From: Paenarthrobacter ilicis
Lineage (GTDB): Bacteria; Actinomycetota; Actinomycetes; Actinomycetales; Micrococcaceae
Assembly (NCBI RefSeq): GCF_016907545.1
Contig: NZ_JAFBCD010000001.1
Location: 868,001 to 932,000 of the forward strand
Length of the DNA: 64,000 bases
Reading direction: 5' to 3'
The notes below the pieces were generated by a model. It saw only the letters and a program-made list of their open reading frames with translations. It searched no databases and was not told the origin of the DNA. Shown in pieces: positions 51,220 through 60,484 of this stretch (positions are counted from its first letter, which is position 1; each line of letters opens with the position of its first letter). A program made the translations under genes and the position numbers.

Positions 51220-52368
51220 ATGACTGAGAAGTACACAGCCCTCTACGAAGAGCACAAGAAGCTCGGCGCCTCCTTTACGGACTTCGGCGGCTGGCAAATG
51301 CCGCTCAAGTACTCGTCCGAACTGGCCGAGCACCACGCCGTCCGCAAATCCGCAGGCCTGTTCGACCTCTCCCACATGGGCGAAGTCTGGGTCACCGGGC
51401 CCGAGGCGGCCGCGTTCCTGGACTACGCCTTGGCAGGCAAGATCTCTGCCATGGCCCAGGGCAAAGCCAAGTACTCCCTGATCTGCCAGGAAGACGGCGG
51501 CATCATTGATGACCTGATCGTCTACCGCCGTGCCTCTACCGAAGAAGGCTCGGACAAGTTCCTGGTGGTCCCGAACGCAGGCAACGCTGCGGTTGTGGCT
51601 GCCGCGCTGCTGGAGCGCGCCGCCGGTTTTGACGTCGTGGTTCAGGACGCCTCTGCCGGGACGTCGCTGATCGCTGTCCAGGGGCCCCTTGCCGAAGCGA
51701 TCCTCCTTCGCCTCGTCCCCGGGGAGCAGCACGCGCTGGTCACCGAACTGAAGTACTACGCGGCGGTTGATGTCCCGTTCACGTTCGACGGCGGCACCCA
51801 GGACCTGCTGTTGGCCCGCACCGGGTACACCGGCGAAGACGGGTTCGAGATCTTCGTGGCCAACGAATCAGCTGCCGCGCTGTGGCAGGCCATTGCGGCT
51901 GCCGCTAATGAAGGTGAGCTGATCCCGGCCGGGCTGGCATCGCGCGACTCCCTGCGCTTGGAAGCCGGCATGCCCCTCTACGGCAACGAGCTTTCCCGTG
52001 AAGGCAACCCCTTTGCTGCAGGCCTTGGGCCGGTTGTTGCGCTCTCCAAGGAAGGCGACTTTGTTGGCAAGGAAGCACTCGCTGCCCTGAAAGCCGATGG
52101 CGCAGGGAGCACCAGCGGACGCAAGCTGGTTGGACTCAAGGGCCTGGGACGCCGGGCAGGCCGTGGACACTACCCGGTCCTTAAGGATGGTGCCGTGGTG
52201 GGAGAAGTGACGTCCGGCCAGCCCAGCCCCACGTTGGGATACCCGGTAGCGTTGGCGTATGTCGACGTCGAACACTCAGAGCTTGGCACCGCGCTGGACA
52301 TCGACCTGCGCGGCAAGAGCGAGCCGTTCGAAGTTGTAGCCCTGCCGTTCTACAAGCGCCAAAAGTAA
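51220..52368 (+). CDS. gcvT: aminomethyltransferase, T protein
   Basis: A 382-residue folate enzyme that releases ammonia from the aminomethyl-H-protein and makes methylene-tetrahydrofolate. Signatures: LGASFTDFGGWQMPLKYSSELAEHHAVRKSAGLFDLSHMGEV at the start, GYTGEDGFEIFV in the middle and LIPAGLASRDSLRLEAGMPLYGNEL. ATG 51220 lies 13 bases after the gcvP stop. Length is typical. Confidence 0.97.
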   Translation: MTEKYTALYEEHKKLGASFTDFGGWQMPLKYSSELAEHHAVRKSAGLFDLSHMGEVWVTGPEAAAFLDYALAGKISAMAQGKAKYSLICQEDGGIIDDLIVYRRASTEEGSDKFLVVPNAGNAAVVAAALLERAAGFDVVVQDASAGTSLIAVQGPLAEAILLRLVPGEQHALVTELKYYAAVDVPFTFDGGTQDLLLARTGYTGEDGFEIFVANESAAALWQAIAAAANEGELIPAGLASRDSLRLEAGMPLYGNELSREGNPFAAGLGPVVALSKEGDFVGKEALAALKADGAGSTSGRKLVGLKGLGRRAGRGHYPVLKDGAVVGEVTSGQPSPTLGYPVALAYVDVEHSELGTALDIDLRGKSEPFEVVALPFYKRQK

Positions 52369-52404
52369 CCACAGGCTTTAGCCTCCACCCGTAAAGGAAA
52401 CAGA

Positions 52405-52791
52405 ATGCCCAAAGTAGCTGCCCAGCTTCAGTACTCCGACGAGCACGAGTGGGTCTCCCGCGGCGAAGGGAACTCGGTGTCCGTTGGCATTTCCGAGGTT
52501 GCCACCGACGCCCTGGGTGACATTGTGTACGTGGACCTGCCCGAGGTTGGTTCTTCAGTAACTGCAGGAGAAACCTGTGGCGAAGTGGAATCCACCAAGT
52601 CGGTCTCGGACCTGTACTCGCCCGTCACCGGTGAGGTCACGGAAATCAACGACGCCGTTGTTTCCGATCCCGCCCTGATCAACAACGATCCCTACGGCGC
52701 CGGCTGGCTCTTCAAGGTTGCTGCCGAGTCTGACGGTCCGCTGCTCTCGGCCGAGGAATACGCCTCCAAGAACGGTGGCGACCTGGCCTGA
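52405..52791 (+). CDS. gcvH: glycine cleavage system H protein
   Basis: A 128-residue lipoyl carrier. The lipoylated Lys lies in [62 protein letters not shown] precedes it. It shuttles intermediates between P, T and L proteins. The L protein (dihydrolipoyl dehydrogenase) is not in the window, which is usual. ATG 52405 follows AAAGGAAA. Confidence 0.97.
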   Translation: MPKVAAQLQYSDEHEWVSRGEGNSVSVGISEVATDALGDIVYVDLPEVGSSVTAGETCGEVESTKSVSDLYSPVTGEVTEINDAVVSDPALINNDPYGAGWLFKVAAESDGPLLSAEEYASKNGGDLA

Positions 52792-52807
52792 CGTTCCCTT
52801 GCTCCAC

Positions 52808-52867
52808 TTCGGGGGATCGCTGCCCATCATGCCGTGCGCACGGCACATGTGGCAGCGAACCCCCGAA
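52808..52867 (+). terminator. large stem-loop between gcvH and sdaA
   Basis: TTCGGGGG-AT-CGCTGCC pairs with GGCAGCG-AA-CCCCCGAA, 15 base pairs interrupted by a 2x2 internal loop. The loop holds a second perfect hairpin GCCGTGC/GCACGGC (52831-52844). A 60-base double hairpin without T-run. It probably separates the gcv message from sdaA, or protects the gcv 3' end. Confidence 0.65.
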
Positions 52868-52888
52868 TCGGGGAACGTGCTCGGCCCT

Positions 52889-52908
52889 CCGGCAGGATCA
52901 TCTGCCGG
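52889..52908 (+). promoter_or_regulatory. hairpin in the sdaA leader
   Basis: CCGGCAG-GATCAT-CTGCCGG, 7-base stem, 32 bases ahead of the sdaA start. Its position next to the ribosome site suggests a leader structure; no known riboswitch consensus was recognised. Confidence 0.5.
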
Positions 52909-52940
52909 AACATTTCAAGCTTTAAAAAGGAATCACGGCT

Positions 52941-54341
52941 ATGGCTGTTGGTGTTTTCGATTTGTTCACCGTGGGAATTGGCCCCTCAAGCTCCCACACC
53001 GTGGGTCCGATGCGGGCCGGAGCGGTCTTCGCTTCCGAGCTGAAGGACGCTGATGTCCTTGGCAAGGTAGCCTCTTTGCGCGTTGATTTGTATGGCTCCC
53101 TGGCAGCGACGGGTCGGGGACACGGCACGTTCACGGCAACGATGCTGGGCCTTGAAGGCTACGAGCCCGAGCTGATCCTTCCCGATGAAGTGGAGGAACG
53201 CCTGGCCTTGATGGCGGAGACGGGAAAGCTCAACCTGGCCGGTGGCGTCGAGTTGGACTACGCCGTGGAAGACATGATCCTGCACCCTTTGACCGTGCTG
53301 CCGCGGCACACCAACGGGATGAAGTTCGCCGTGTCCGATGCAGAGGGCAACGTGCTGAAAGAAGCAACGTTCTTCTCGGTGGGCGGTGGGTTCATTGTGC
53401 GCGAGGGCGAGGAATCCGCAGCGCAGGCCGAATTGGAAGAATCCAAGAAGGAATTGCCGCTGCCGTTCAGGACGGCGGCCGAGCTGATGGGACGGTGCTC
53501 GTCCAAGGGGCTGGGGATCTCCGACATCATGTTCATCAACGAGCGTGCGTCCCGCACCGAGGAGGAGATCCGCGAAGGCCTCCTGCACATCTGGGCCGTG
53601 ATGGAAGCCTGTGTTGAAACGTCCCTGCAGCGCGAAGGTGTCCTTCCCGGCGGACTGAAGGTCCGCCGTCGTTCTCCCGACTGGCTGGAGCGGCTCCTGA
53701 AAGAGGACAAGGACCGCAACGATCCCAAGTATTGGCAGGAGTGGGTCAACCTGATCGCGCTGGCGGTCAATGAGGAGAACGCATCCGGTGGCCGGGTGGT
53801 AACAGCCCCCACCAACGGCGCAGCGGGCATCATCCCCGCAGTGCTGTACTACGCGCTGAACTACGCCCCCGGCATGGACAAAGCCACCCAGCAGGACCGG
53901 GACGATGTTGTGGTGAAGTTCCTGCTGGCCGCCGGTGCCGTGGGTGTTCTGTACAAGGAACAGGCATCCATTTCCGGTGCTGAGGTGGGGTGCCAGGGTG
54001 AGGTCGGTTCGGCGTCGTCCATGGCCGCTGCCGGACTGGCTGAAGTGATGGGTGGCACGCCCGGCCAGGTGGAAAACGCGGCCGAGATCGCCATGGAGCA
54101 CAACCTTGGATTGACGTGTGATCCGATCGGCGGACTGGTGCAGATTCCGTGCATCGAGCGCAACGCGATCGCCGCGGCCAAGGCCATCAACGCAGCGAAG
54201 ATGGCCTTGTGGGGCGATGGCACCCACCGGGTCTCCCTGGATGAGGTCATTGTCACCATGCGTGAAACCGGCAAGGACATGTCCCACAAATACAAGGAAA
54301 CGGCCATGGGCGGCCTGGCCGTCAACGTGGTGGAGTGCTGA
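52941..54341 (+). CDS. sdaA: L-serine ammonia-lyase, iron-sulfur type
   Basis: A 466-residue single-chain enzyme turning L-serine into pyruvate and ammonia. N-terminal beta domain: [32 protein letters not shown]. The C-terminal domain carries the 4Fe-4S cysteines in [22 protein letters not shown] and [34 protein letters not shown]. It follows the gcv operon, so glycine (through serine hydroxymethyltransferase elsewhere) and serine breakdown are grouped. ATG 52941 follows AAAAAGG. Confidence 0.96.
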   Translation: MAVGVFDLFTVGIGPSSSHTVGPMRAGAVFASELKDADVLGKVASLRVDLYGSLAATGRGHGTFTATMLGLEGYEPELILPDEVEERLALMAETGKLNLAGGVELDYAVEDMILHPLTVLPRHTNGMKFAVSDAEGNVLKEATFFSVGGGFIVREGEESAAQAELEESKKELPLPFRTAAELMGRCSSKGLGISDIMFINERASRTEEEIREGLLHIWAVMEACVETSLQREGVLPGGLKVRRRSPDWLERLLKEDKDRNDPKYWQEWVNLIALAVNEENASGGRVVTAPTNGAAGIIPAVLYYALNYAPGMDKATQQDRDDVVVKFLLAAGAVGVLYKEQASISGAEVGCQGEVGSASSMAAAGLAEVMGGTPGQVENAAEIAMEHNLGLTCDPIGGLVQIPCIERNAIAAAKAINAAKMALWGDGTHRVSLDEVIVTMRETGKDMSHKYKETAMGGLAVNVVEC

Positions 54342-54379
54342 GGCTGTTTACTGTCGGTCCCTAGTGCCATGCTGTACAC

Positions 54380-55201
54380 ATGAGCGGGGGATATGACAGG
54401 GATTTCTTGCGGGCACGCCTGGAGCTGCCCAGTCCGTCAGTAACGACGATTCTTTTGGACTACACCCACTTCTCCGTGCGTTTCAGGGCATCCCGGAAGC
54501 TCGCGGCGGTGGTGGGCGTCAACATCAGCGGTGCGGAGTTGAATCCTCTGGCCCGGGAGGGCACCTGGCATTTTGATGACAGGGTACCCAGGGAACAGCA
54601 GGCAGGTCCGGACGTCTACAAGAACAACGCGTTTGATCGCGGACATCTGGTGCGGCGTCTGGACCCGGTGTGGGGAGATGCTGCCACCGCCAAAAAGGCC
54701 AACCAGGACACCTTCGTGTTCACCAATGCCGCCCCGCAGGTCGATGACTTCAATCAGGGCAAGGAACTGTGGGTGGGGCTGGAGGACCATGTGCTCCAGC
54801 ACGCCGATGCGCATGACGCGAAGCTCAGTGTCTTCACCGGACCCGTGCTCCTGGACGACGACCTTCCCTACCGGGGAGTCCAGGTTCCACGGAAATTCTG
54901 GAAGATCGCGGCGTGGACCAACGACGCGAAGCTGGCAGCCGCCGGGTTTGTCCTGGACCAGTCACCCCTGCTCGGCAAAGTGGACCTTAAACGAGCCATC
55001 GACCAACGCCTGCTGGAAGGGGAGCCGCCTCCCTTGGGTCCCTTCCGCACCTTCCAGGTGCCCATTGGAGAGATCGCGGACCTCACGGGGCTCAGCCTCA
55101 GCCGGCTCGCCACCGCCGACCGCCTGGTCAGCGGGCAGCGGGAACTCGGCAAGCAACCCAAAGCCATCAAACTCGAAAGCATGGACCAGATCCGCCTCTA
55201 G
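54380..55201 (+). CDS. DNA/RNA non-specific endonuclease
   Basis: A 273-residue beta-beta-alpha-metal nuclease. The catalytic DRGH is in NNAFDRGHLVRRLDPVWG, and the metal-binding Asn follows in FTNAAPQVDDFNQGKELWVGLEDHVL. VFTGPVLLDDDLPYRGVQVPRKFWKI is also typical of the NUC1 family. No signal peptide is visible, so a cytoplasmic or unconventional location. The last 70 residues (FQVPIGEIADLTGLSLSRLATADRLV) are an extension. No inhibitor gene is recognised next to it. Confidence 0.92.
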   Translation: MSGGYDRDFLRARLELPSPSVTTILLDYTHFSVRFRASRKLAAVVGVNISGAELNPLAREGTWHFDDRVPREQQAGPDVYKNNAFDRGHLVRRLDPVWGDAATAKKANQDTFVFTNAAPQVDDFNQGKELWVGLEDHVLQHADAHDAKLSVFTGPVLLDDDLPYRGVQVPRKFWKIAAWTNDAKLAAAGFVLDQSPLLGKVDLKRAIDQRLLEGEPPPLGPFRTFQVPIGEIADLTGLSLSRLATADRLVSGQRELGKQPKAIKLESMDQIRL

Positions 55202-55301
55202 GTAAACACCGGGACTGGCACGCACTGTCGATTTTTCCCGGCCCGATAGACTTGAAGCTGCATGCCCGCTTGCCTTTGAACACTGCACTGAAACCCTGAG
55301 A

Positions 55302-56390
55302 TTGGACACGGCCACCTTGCGAGAATTTACCGCCCGCTTTGCCACCGCCGAGGAAACCGATAACTGGGACAAGCACGTCACTGCCAACCCGAACGGCGGC
55401 AACATGCTGCAATCGGAAGCGTATGCGGCAGTCAAGGACGGCAACGGCTGGCTGGTTCGCCGCTTGGTGGTGGAAACCGCCGGGTACGCCAGCTACAACC
55501 TGCTTCTGGAAAAGAAGTTTCCGGTTCTTGGACGCCTTTGGTACCTCATCAAAGGTCCGGACGCGGCGTCGGTTGAGGACATCAAGCCCATGCTCGCTGC
55601 GGTGGCCCGGTTGGCCACGGAACAGAAGCTGAACGTCTTCAGCATCAAGATCGAGCCCGACGTCGTTGAGTCGCCCGAGGTGGCTGCCCAACTGCGGGCG
55701 ATGGGCCTGGTTAAGGCCCCGAACATCCAGTCCAACGACCATACGGCCATTCTGGACATCTCAGCCCCCGCCAACGAGGTCCTGCGAAGCATCTCTTCAC
55801 GGGCCAGGAATGCCGTCCGCAGGGCAGAACGCGAAGGCTGCGAGGTGGTTTCTGCCGAGCCGGGCGAGGACAGCTACCGCAAGCTGTACGCCCTGATGCA
55901 GAACACGGTCAACGCCAAGGGCGCCATGCCGCTGCGCAGCTACGAGTACTACGCCACGTTCTGGGGTGAATTCTGCAGCCGGGGGCAAGGGCACTTCTTC
56001 TTTGTCCATGAGGACGGGGCGCCCAGTGTTGGCGCGTTCGTCATCAACTACGGTTCCAAGGCCACCTACAAAGACGGCGGCTCCACACAGAACCGCCAGC
56101 AGTACGGGGACTCCCACTTGGTGCAGTGGACGGCCATCCGGCGGATGCAGGAGCTCGGTTGCGTGGAATACGACTTCTGCGGCACACCACCGGCGGCCAG
56201 CATCAAGGACAAGAACCACCCGCTCTACGGCCTGGGATCCTTCAAGACCAGCTTCACCAAGACCGTCACGGACTTCGTGGGTTGCTACGACCATGTGGTG
56301 GGCCCGCTCCGCTACAAGCTGTGGCTCGAAGGAGCAGAGAAGGTTTTCCGGAGGCTGGAGACCATGCGCACCGGCGGACAGTTCTACTAA
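55302..56390 (+). CDS. FemX/FemAB-type aminoacyltransferase
   Basis: A 362-residue transferase with two GNAT-like domains: the first reads DKHVTANPNGGNMLQSEAYAAVKDGNGWLVRRLVVE; the second includes ISSRARNAVRRAEREGCEVV and CEYDFCG-like VEYDFCGTPPAASIKDKNHPLYGLGSFKTSFTKTVTDFVG. Such enzymes add amino acids from aminoacyl-tRNA to the peptidoglycan cross-bridge. Start TTG 55302. A second, longer Fem gene follows, so they probably add successive bridge residues. Confidence 0.88.
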   Translation: MDTATLREFTARFATAEETDNWDKHVTANPNGGNMLQSEAYAAVKDGNGWLVRRLVVETAGYASYNLLLEKKFPVLGRLWYLIKGPDAASVEDIKPMLAAVARLATEQKLNVFSIKIEPDVVESPEVAAQLRAMGLVKAPNIQSNDHTAILDISAPANEVLRSISSRARNAVRRAEREGCEVVSAEPGEDSYRKLYALMQNTVNAKGAMPLRSYEYYATFWGEFCSRGQGHFFFVHEDGAPSVGAFVINYGSKATYKDGGSTQNRQQYGDSHLVQWTAIRRMQELGCVEYDFCGTPPAASIKDKNHPLYGLGSFKTSFTKTVTDFVGCYDHVVGPLRYKLWLEGAEKVFRRLETMRTGGQFY

Positions 56391-56486
56391 AACCAGTTCC
56401 ATCAAGCACGGCCCGCTGTGGGCTGCAGGCAAGGCCCGCCCCGGCCACCAACGGGTGCAAATCTACTTATAGGTGAGGTAATTTCT

Positions 56487-57830
56487 TTGACTCCGATCGA
56501 GGCTGGAACCGACATGGAATTCGTACTGATCAGCGACGCTGATTTCGAGGCCTTTGCCAAGGGACACCCGCAGGGAAGCTTCATCCAATCCTTGGAACTG
56601 ACGCGGTTCCAGCGCGCCCGCGGACAGGAAACGGAGCTTTTCGGAGTCATGCGCGACAGCAGCCTCATCGCCGCCGGCAAGATCGTGTACACCTCCAACC
56701 GCTTTGGCTACAAGACCGCTGACTGCGCCAAGGGACCCCTCATGGACTACAGCGATCCCGCACTGGTGAGGTTCGTCGTCGAGCAGTTGAAGAAGCATGC
56801 GGCGTCAAAGAAGGCCGCTGAACTGCGGATCTCGCCCAACGTCCGCTACATCGCCAGGGACGAAGACGGCGCGGAGCACCCCGAGGTGGAGGACAACCGT
56901 CCGCTCCTCAAAGAACTGGCGGGCCTGGGCTTCCAGCACCAGGGCTTCGACATGAACTTCGCCAACATCAACTGGATGTTCGTCAAGCAACTGGACGGCA
57001 TAGCCGATTCCGAAGAGCTCATCATGGGCATGAACTACCGCACGCGCAAAGCCATCAGGAAAGCGGAGAAGAACGGCGTTTACCTGGAGCAGGCCACGCT
57101 GGAAACACTGGATGAGTTCTACAATGCGCTGAGCACTGCCGGGGACGAGAAAGGCTTTACGTACCGCGAACGCGGGTACTACGAAAGCCTGCTCAAAAGC
57201 ACCTCCAGTGAGTTCACCAAACTCATGATGGCCAAGATCAACATTCCTGAATACCGGGCCTCCATCACGGAGCGCCTGGAGGCCGAGACTGCTGTCCTGA
57301 ACGACCTCAAGCGGGAGGTGGAGGAAACAGGCAGCAAGAAGAAGGCCAACCGGGTCAAAGTTGTCCAGGACCTGGTGGACAGCTACGAGCGGAGCCTGAA
57401 GGACATTGAACGCTTCCCGGACTCCGTTGGCGTCGCCACCGTGGCTGCCATCCACTTTGCCTGTTCCGGGGATGAACTGGTGTGCGTCATCGGCGGTACG
57501 GTGCAGGACTACATCTACTTCAACGGCGCAACGTCCCTGTACTGGGGCATGATGCTGCACGCCCTCAACAATGGCTACTCGCGGTACAACTTCTACGGCA
57601 CTTTCGGTATCCAGGGGCAGGACGAGACCGGCCACGGCGGGTACGAATTCAAGAAGGGCTTTGGCGGCGAAGTGGTCCAGCTGGTGGGCGACTTTGTGGC
57701 TCCGGTCAATCCGCTGGTCTTCAACGCCTTCCGGGTAGCCAAGAAGCTCGCAGGAACCGCCCAGACAGTACTGGAACGATTGCCTCTTGAGAAATTGCCG
57801 GTTGTAGGAAAAATCCGAAGGAACCGCTGA
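56487..57830 (+). CDS. Fem-type aminoacyltransferase with helical arm
   Basis: A 447-residue homologue of FemA/FemB. It opens FVLISDADFEAFAKGHPQGSFIQSLELTRFQRARGQETELFGV and ends YNFYGTFGIQGQDETGHGGYEFKKGFGGEVVQLVGDF. Residues about 250-300 form the coiled-coil arm (ITERLEAETAVLNDLKREVEETG, VVQDLVDSYERSLKDI) that the preceding gene lacks. Start TTG 56487 follows GGTGAGG; ATG 56515 is possible. Extends peptidoglycan interpeptide bridges. Confidence 0.9.
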   Translation: MTPIEAGTDMEFVLISDADFEAFAKGHPQGSFIQSLELTRFQRARGQETELFGVMRDSSLIAAGKIVYTSNRFGYKTADCAKGPLMDYSDPALVRFVVEQLKKHAASKKAAELRISPNVRYIARDEDGAEHPEVEDNRPLLKELAGLGFQHQGFDMNFANINWMFVKQLDGIADSEELIMGMNYRTRKAIRKAEKNGVYLEQATLETLDEFYNALSTAGDEKGFTYRERGYYESLLKSTSSEFTKLMMAKINIPEYRASITERLEAETAVLNDLKREVEETGSKKKANRVKVVQDLVDSYERSLKDIERFPDSVGVATVAAIHFACSGDELVCVIGGTVQDYIYFNGATSLYWGMMLHALNNGYSRYNFYGTFGIQGQDETGHGGYEFKKGFGGEVVQLVGDFVAPVNPLVFNAFRVAKKLAGTAQTVLERLPLEKLPVVGKIRRNR

Positions 57831-57858
57831 TCACAATAGCCAGAGGGAGGATCGCTGC

Positions 57859-59346
57859 GTGACTGAATGGCCTGAGGGCTCAGGTAACAAGCCGCATACG
57901 GACGGCTTGCCCAAGACCCAACCACTGCGGCCCTCGCAAGTGCGGCAGAACGTCAATGCCAAACGTATGCTGATGCGTTTGGTCCAGGGCGACAGCCCGC
58001 CCACCGCACCCATGAACATCGTGGACCGGCTTGCGGGCAGCCCGTACGCCAACCCCACCATCCAGGTGGTGGGCGTTGACGCCTCGGCGCGCAAGACCAT
58101 CGACTTCGCCCTGCATCTGGCGGAGGTCATGTTCAGGTACGGTGCCGGAGCGTTGGAGGTGGAGACCAGCATGATTGCCGTCACCGCTGCCCTTGGCCTG
58201 AAGAACGTGGAAGTGGACATCACCAACCAGTCGGTGGCCATCAACTACGCACCCAAGGACCAGACTCCCATCACCCTCCTCCGAGTGGTGCGCTCCTGGA
58301 CCAACAACTACGCAGGCCTGGCCCAGGTCCACCAGTTGGTCACCGACATTGTGGCCGGCGGCGTGGGCCGTGACGAGGCCGTGCGGCGCTTGAACGAGAT
58401 CATCCGCAGCGCCAAGCCGTTCCCGCGGTGGATGGTCACCATGGCTTTTGGTGTCTTTGCCGCGGTCTTTGTGGGCGTTCTGGGTGGCGGTCCCGGGGCT
58501 TCCGCGCTGGCCTTCGCATCCAACATGCTCATCAGCCTGCTGGCGCGGCAATTGATCCGTTGGCGCACACCCGACTTCTTTGTGACCATGGCCAGCTCCT
58601 TCCTGGTCACGTTCATTGCGCTGATGCTGCGATGGGCGGGTGCGGACATCGCTCCGTCCATTGTGGTTGCCGGCGGCATTCTGCTGCTGTTGCCCACCGG
58701 TCGGTTGGTGTCATCCGTACAAGACGCCATCAACGGCTTCCCCGTCACCGCGGCTGGCCGTTTCCTCTCCACCTTGCTGACCTTCGGCGCGATCGTGGCC
58801 GGGATCGGCATAGCTGTGGTGGCAGGAACCATGCTGGGAAGCGCGCTCCTTGACGTCACCCAAACCTTCCCCGATGCCTATCCGCTGTGGGGCCGGGCCA
58901 TCCTCATCGCCATAGCTGTGGTGGCCATTGGCGTCACCGAGCAGACCCAGATGCGGCTTTTGCTTCCGACCGCGGCAGTCGGCTTGGTGGGCTTCTGCGT
59001 TTTGTGGGGCGTGGGCGAGTCCGGTCTGGGGGACCGCCTGACGCCGGCGGTGGCCGCTGTGGTGATCGGTCTGCTGGCCCGCGTGGTCGCGCTGAAGCTG
59101 GGCGCTCCGCAGCTGGTGGTTGCGGTTCCGGCCGCGCTGATCCTGCTGCCTGGCCTCACGATCTTCCGCTCCATGTACACGCTCACCGTTGAAGGTGGCG
59201 ACTTCCTGGCAGGGGCTGGCGGCATGCTCAATGCCGGTGCCATTGTGCTGGGAGTGGCCGCAGGAATCGTGCTGGGCGACAACCTCGCACGGCCGCTGAC
59301 CAAGGGGCTCTCCAGCAACGAGCGCCGCCGGGTCCGCAGGCGGTAA
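57859..59346 (+). CDS. threonine/serine exporter, ThrE type
   Basis: A 495-residue protein. A soluble N-terminal half (TIDFALHLAEVMFRYGAGALEVETSMIAVTAALGL, VGRDEAVRRLNEIIRSAKPFPRWMV) has the ThrE hydrolase-like signature; the C-terminal half has about ten membrane segments (MAFGVFAAVFVGVLGGGPGASALAFASNMLISLLARQLIRW ...). Homologues in Corynebacterium export threonine and serine. GTG 57859 follows GAGGGAGGAT. It sits alone after the fem genes and ends at a strong terminator. Confidence 0.92.
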   Translation: MTEWPEGSGNKPHTDGLPKTQPLRPSQVRQNVNAKRMLMRLVQGDSPPTAPMNIVDRLAGSPYANPTIQVVGVDASARKTIDFALHLAEVMFRYGAGALEVETSMIAVTAALGLKNVEVDITNQSVAINYAPKDQTPITLLRVVRSWTNNYAGLAQVHQLVTDIVAGGVGRDEAVRRLNEIIRSAKPFPRWMVTMAFGVFAAVFVGVLGGGPGASALAFASNMLISLLARQLIRWRTPDFFVTMASSFLVTFIALMLRWAGADIAPSIVVAGGILLLLPTGRLVSSVQDAINGFPVTAAGRFLSTLLTFGAIVAGIGIAVVAGTMLGSALLDVTQTFPDAYPLWGRAILIAIAVVAIGVTEQTQMRLLLPTAAVGLVGFCVLWGVGESGLGDRLTPAVAAVVIGLLARVVALKLGAPQLVVAVPAALILLPGLTIFRSMYTLTVEGGDFLAGAGGMLNAGAIVLGVAAGIVLGDNLARPLTKGLSSNERRRVRRR

Positions 59347-59356
59347 TGACGTGATG

Positions 59357-59390
59357 AAGAAGGGCGCCACCGTTCGGTGGCGCCCTTCTT
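59357..59390. terminator. bidirectional terminator after the ThrE-type gene
   Basis: AAGAAGGGCGCCACC-GTTC-GGTGGCGCCCTTCTT: perfect 15-base stem, followed by T on the plus strand and preceded by A-rich sequence, so it also works for the minus-strand siderophore gene that converges from the right. Confidence 0.92.
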
Positions 59391-59413
59391 TGCAGTGCTG
59401 CCAGATCTGGGCA

Positions 59414-59448
59414 GTGCCTCAGATCTGGCCTGTGCCTCAGATCTGGCC
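59414..59448. repeat. 18-base tandem duplication across a stop codon
   Basis: GTGCCTCAGATCTGGCC appears at 59414-59430 and 59432-59448; a partial third copy (CCAGATCTGGGC) precedes them. On the minus strand each unit contains GGCCAGATCTGA, the end of the siderophore-interacting gene: the real stop and a spare copy. Confidence 0.8.
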
Positions 59449-60276
59449 GACGGGGAGCTTCTTTTCGGCTTGGAAGACTTCCTCCACACGGCCCTGGGCC
59501 CAGTAGCCGGACAGTGAGACCTGTGATCGCTCCAGGCCGCGCTGGACGAAGAAGATCTCGCGGAGCCCCTTCATGTAGCCACGCTCGCCATGGGCAAAGA
59601 CGTCCACGCGTCCGGGCAGCCATTCCGTGTTCCCCAGGGCCTCCAGGAGAAGATCACTGGACCCTGCGGGCGCACCCCTGCGGAACAGCCACTGCAGTTC
59701 TACCCCGGGAGGGGCGCTGATGGGCAGGATGTCGGCTTCGCTGTCCACTTCCATGACGGCGATGCCACGGGCATCGGAGGCCAGTGCTTCGATCGAGGCT
59801 GCAATGGCGGGGATCGCAGCGTCGTCTCCGGCAAAGAGGTACCAGTCGGCACCCGGGGCCGGGTTGTAGGCGCCACCTGGTCCAGTGAAGACCAACGAAT
59901 CCCCGGGCTCCGCGCTGGCAGCCCACGGACCTGCCAGGCCTTCGTCGCCGTGGACCACGAAGTCGATGGCCAACTCCTGCGCCTCCAGGTCCACCCATCG
60001 GATGGTGTACGTCCTGGTGTGGGGCCATTGCTCCCGTGGCATGGTCTCCCGGATGGCCCAAAGGTCCAGGGGAAGCTGGTAATCAACGCCAGGCTGCGGG
60101 AAGACGATCTTGACGTAACGGTCCACGTACTCGTTGTTGGCGTAGTCGCTGAAGCCCGGGCCGCCGGCCACAATGCGCACCATGTGGGGGGAAAGTTGCT
60201 CGCGCCGCAGCACCGTCAGGTTGACTTGCGGGCGGCTCTTGCGGGTAGCGGACGACGTAACGGGGAGTGCTGACAT
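59437..60276 (-). CDS. siderophore-interacting protein (FAD/NADPH ferric reductase)
   Basis: A 279-residue ferric-siderophore reductase: FAD domain with LSPHMVRIVAGGPGFSDYANNEYVDRYVKIVFP and RTYTIRWVDLEAQELAIDFVVHGDEGLAGPWAASAEPGDSLVFTGPGG, followed by the NAD(P) domain (DWYLFAGDDAAIPAIAASIEAL) and the C-terminal GYWAQGRVEE motif of the ViuB-like family. It releases iron from imported siderophores. An IdeR/DtxR-type box touches its start codon. Confidence 0.93.
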   Translation of the reverse strand: MSALPVTSSATRKSRPQVNLTVLRREQLSPHMVRIVAGGPGFSDYANNEYVDRYVKIVFPQPGVDYQLPLDLWAIRETMPREQWPHTRTYTIRWVDLEAQELAIDFVVHGDEGLAGPWAASAEPGDSLVFTGPGGAYNPAPGADWYLFAGDDAAIPAIAASIEALASDARGIAVMEVDSEADILPISAPPGVELQWLFRRGAPAGSSDLLLEALGNTEWLPGRVDVFAHGERGYMKGLREIFFVQRGLERSQVSLSGYWAQGRVEEVFQAEKKLPVGQI

Positions 60277-60295
60277 ATAGGCAAGCCTAAGCTAA
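60277..60295 (-). promoter_or_regulatory. IdeR/DtxR iron box
   Basis: On the minus strand TTAGCTTAGGCTTGCCTAT matches 15 of the 19 consensus positions TTAGGTTAGGCTAACCTAA. It ends on the base before the start codon of the siderophore-interacting gene. Iron-bound repressor would shut the gene off. Confidence 0.75.
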
Positions 60296-60337
60296 TGAGC
60301 TCCGAGCAGGCTGGGTATGAGTCGCACATTACAGTCG

Positions 60338-60470
60338 CTCTCTCACGTCCCGTCGCGTTCTGGCAGTTCCTCTCTCACGTCCCGTCGCGTTCTGACCGTT
60401 CCTCTCTCACGTCCCGCATCGGTGGGATGTGAATGAGGGATGGGCTTTTGGGGGTGGGATGTGAGAGAGG
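60338..60470. repeat. 32-base direct repeats with inverted copy downstream of ung
   Basis: CTCTCTCACGTCCCGTCGCG starts at 60338, 60370 and (shortened) 60402: unit 32 bases. An inverted copy GGGATGTGAGAGAGG lies at 60456-60470 and pairs fully with the third copy (with one G-U). A related GGGATGTGAATGAGG lies at 60424-60438. The structure occupies the 3' side of the minus-strand ung gene and could serve as its terminator; otherwise unexplained. Confidence 0.7.
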
Positions 60471-60484
60471 GGCGGTGGGGTGGG

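Noticed and set aside
60338-60416. 32-base repeats behind ung considered as a short CRISPR
   Set aside because: Units are directly adjacent with no spacers, and the third is truncated.
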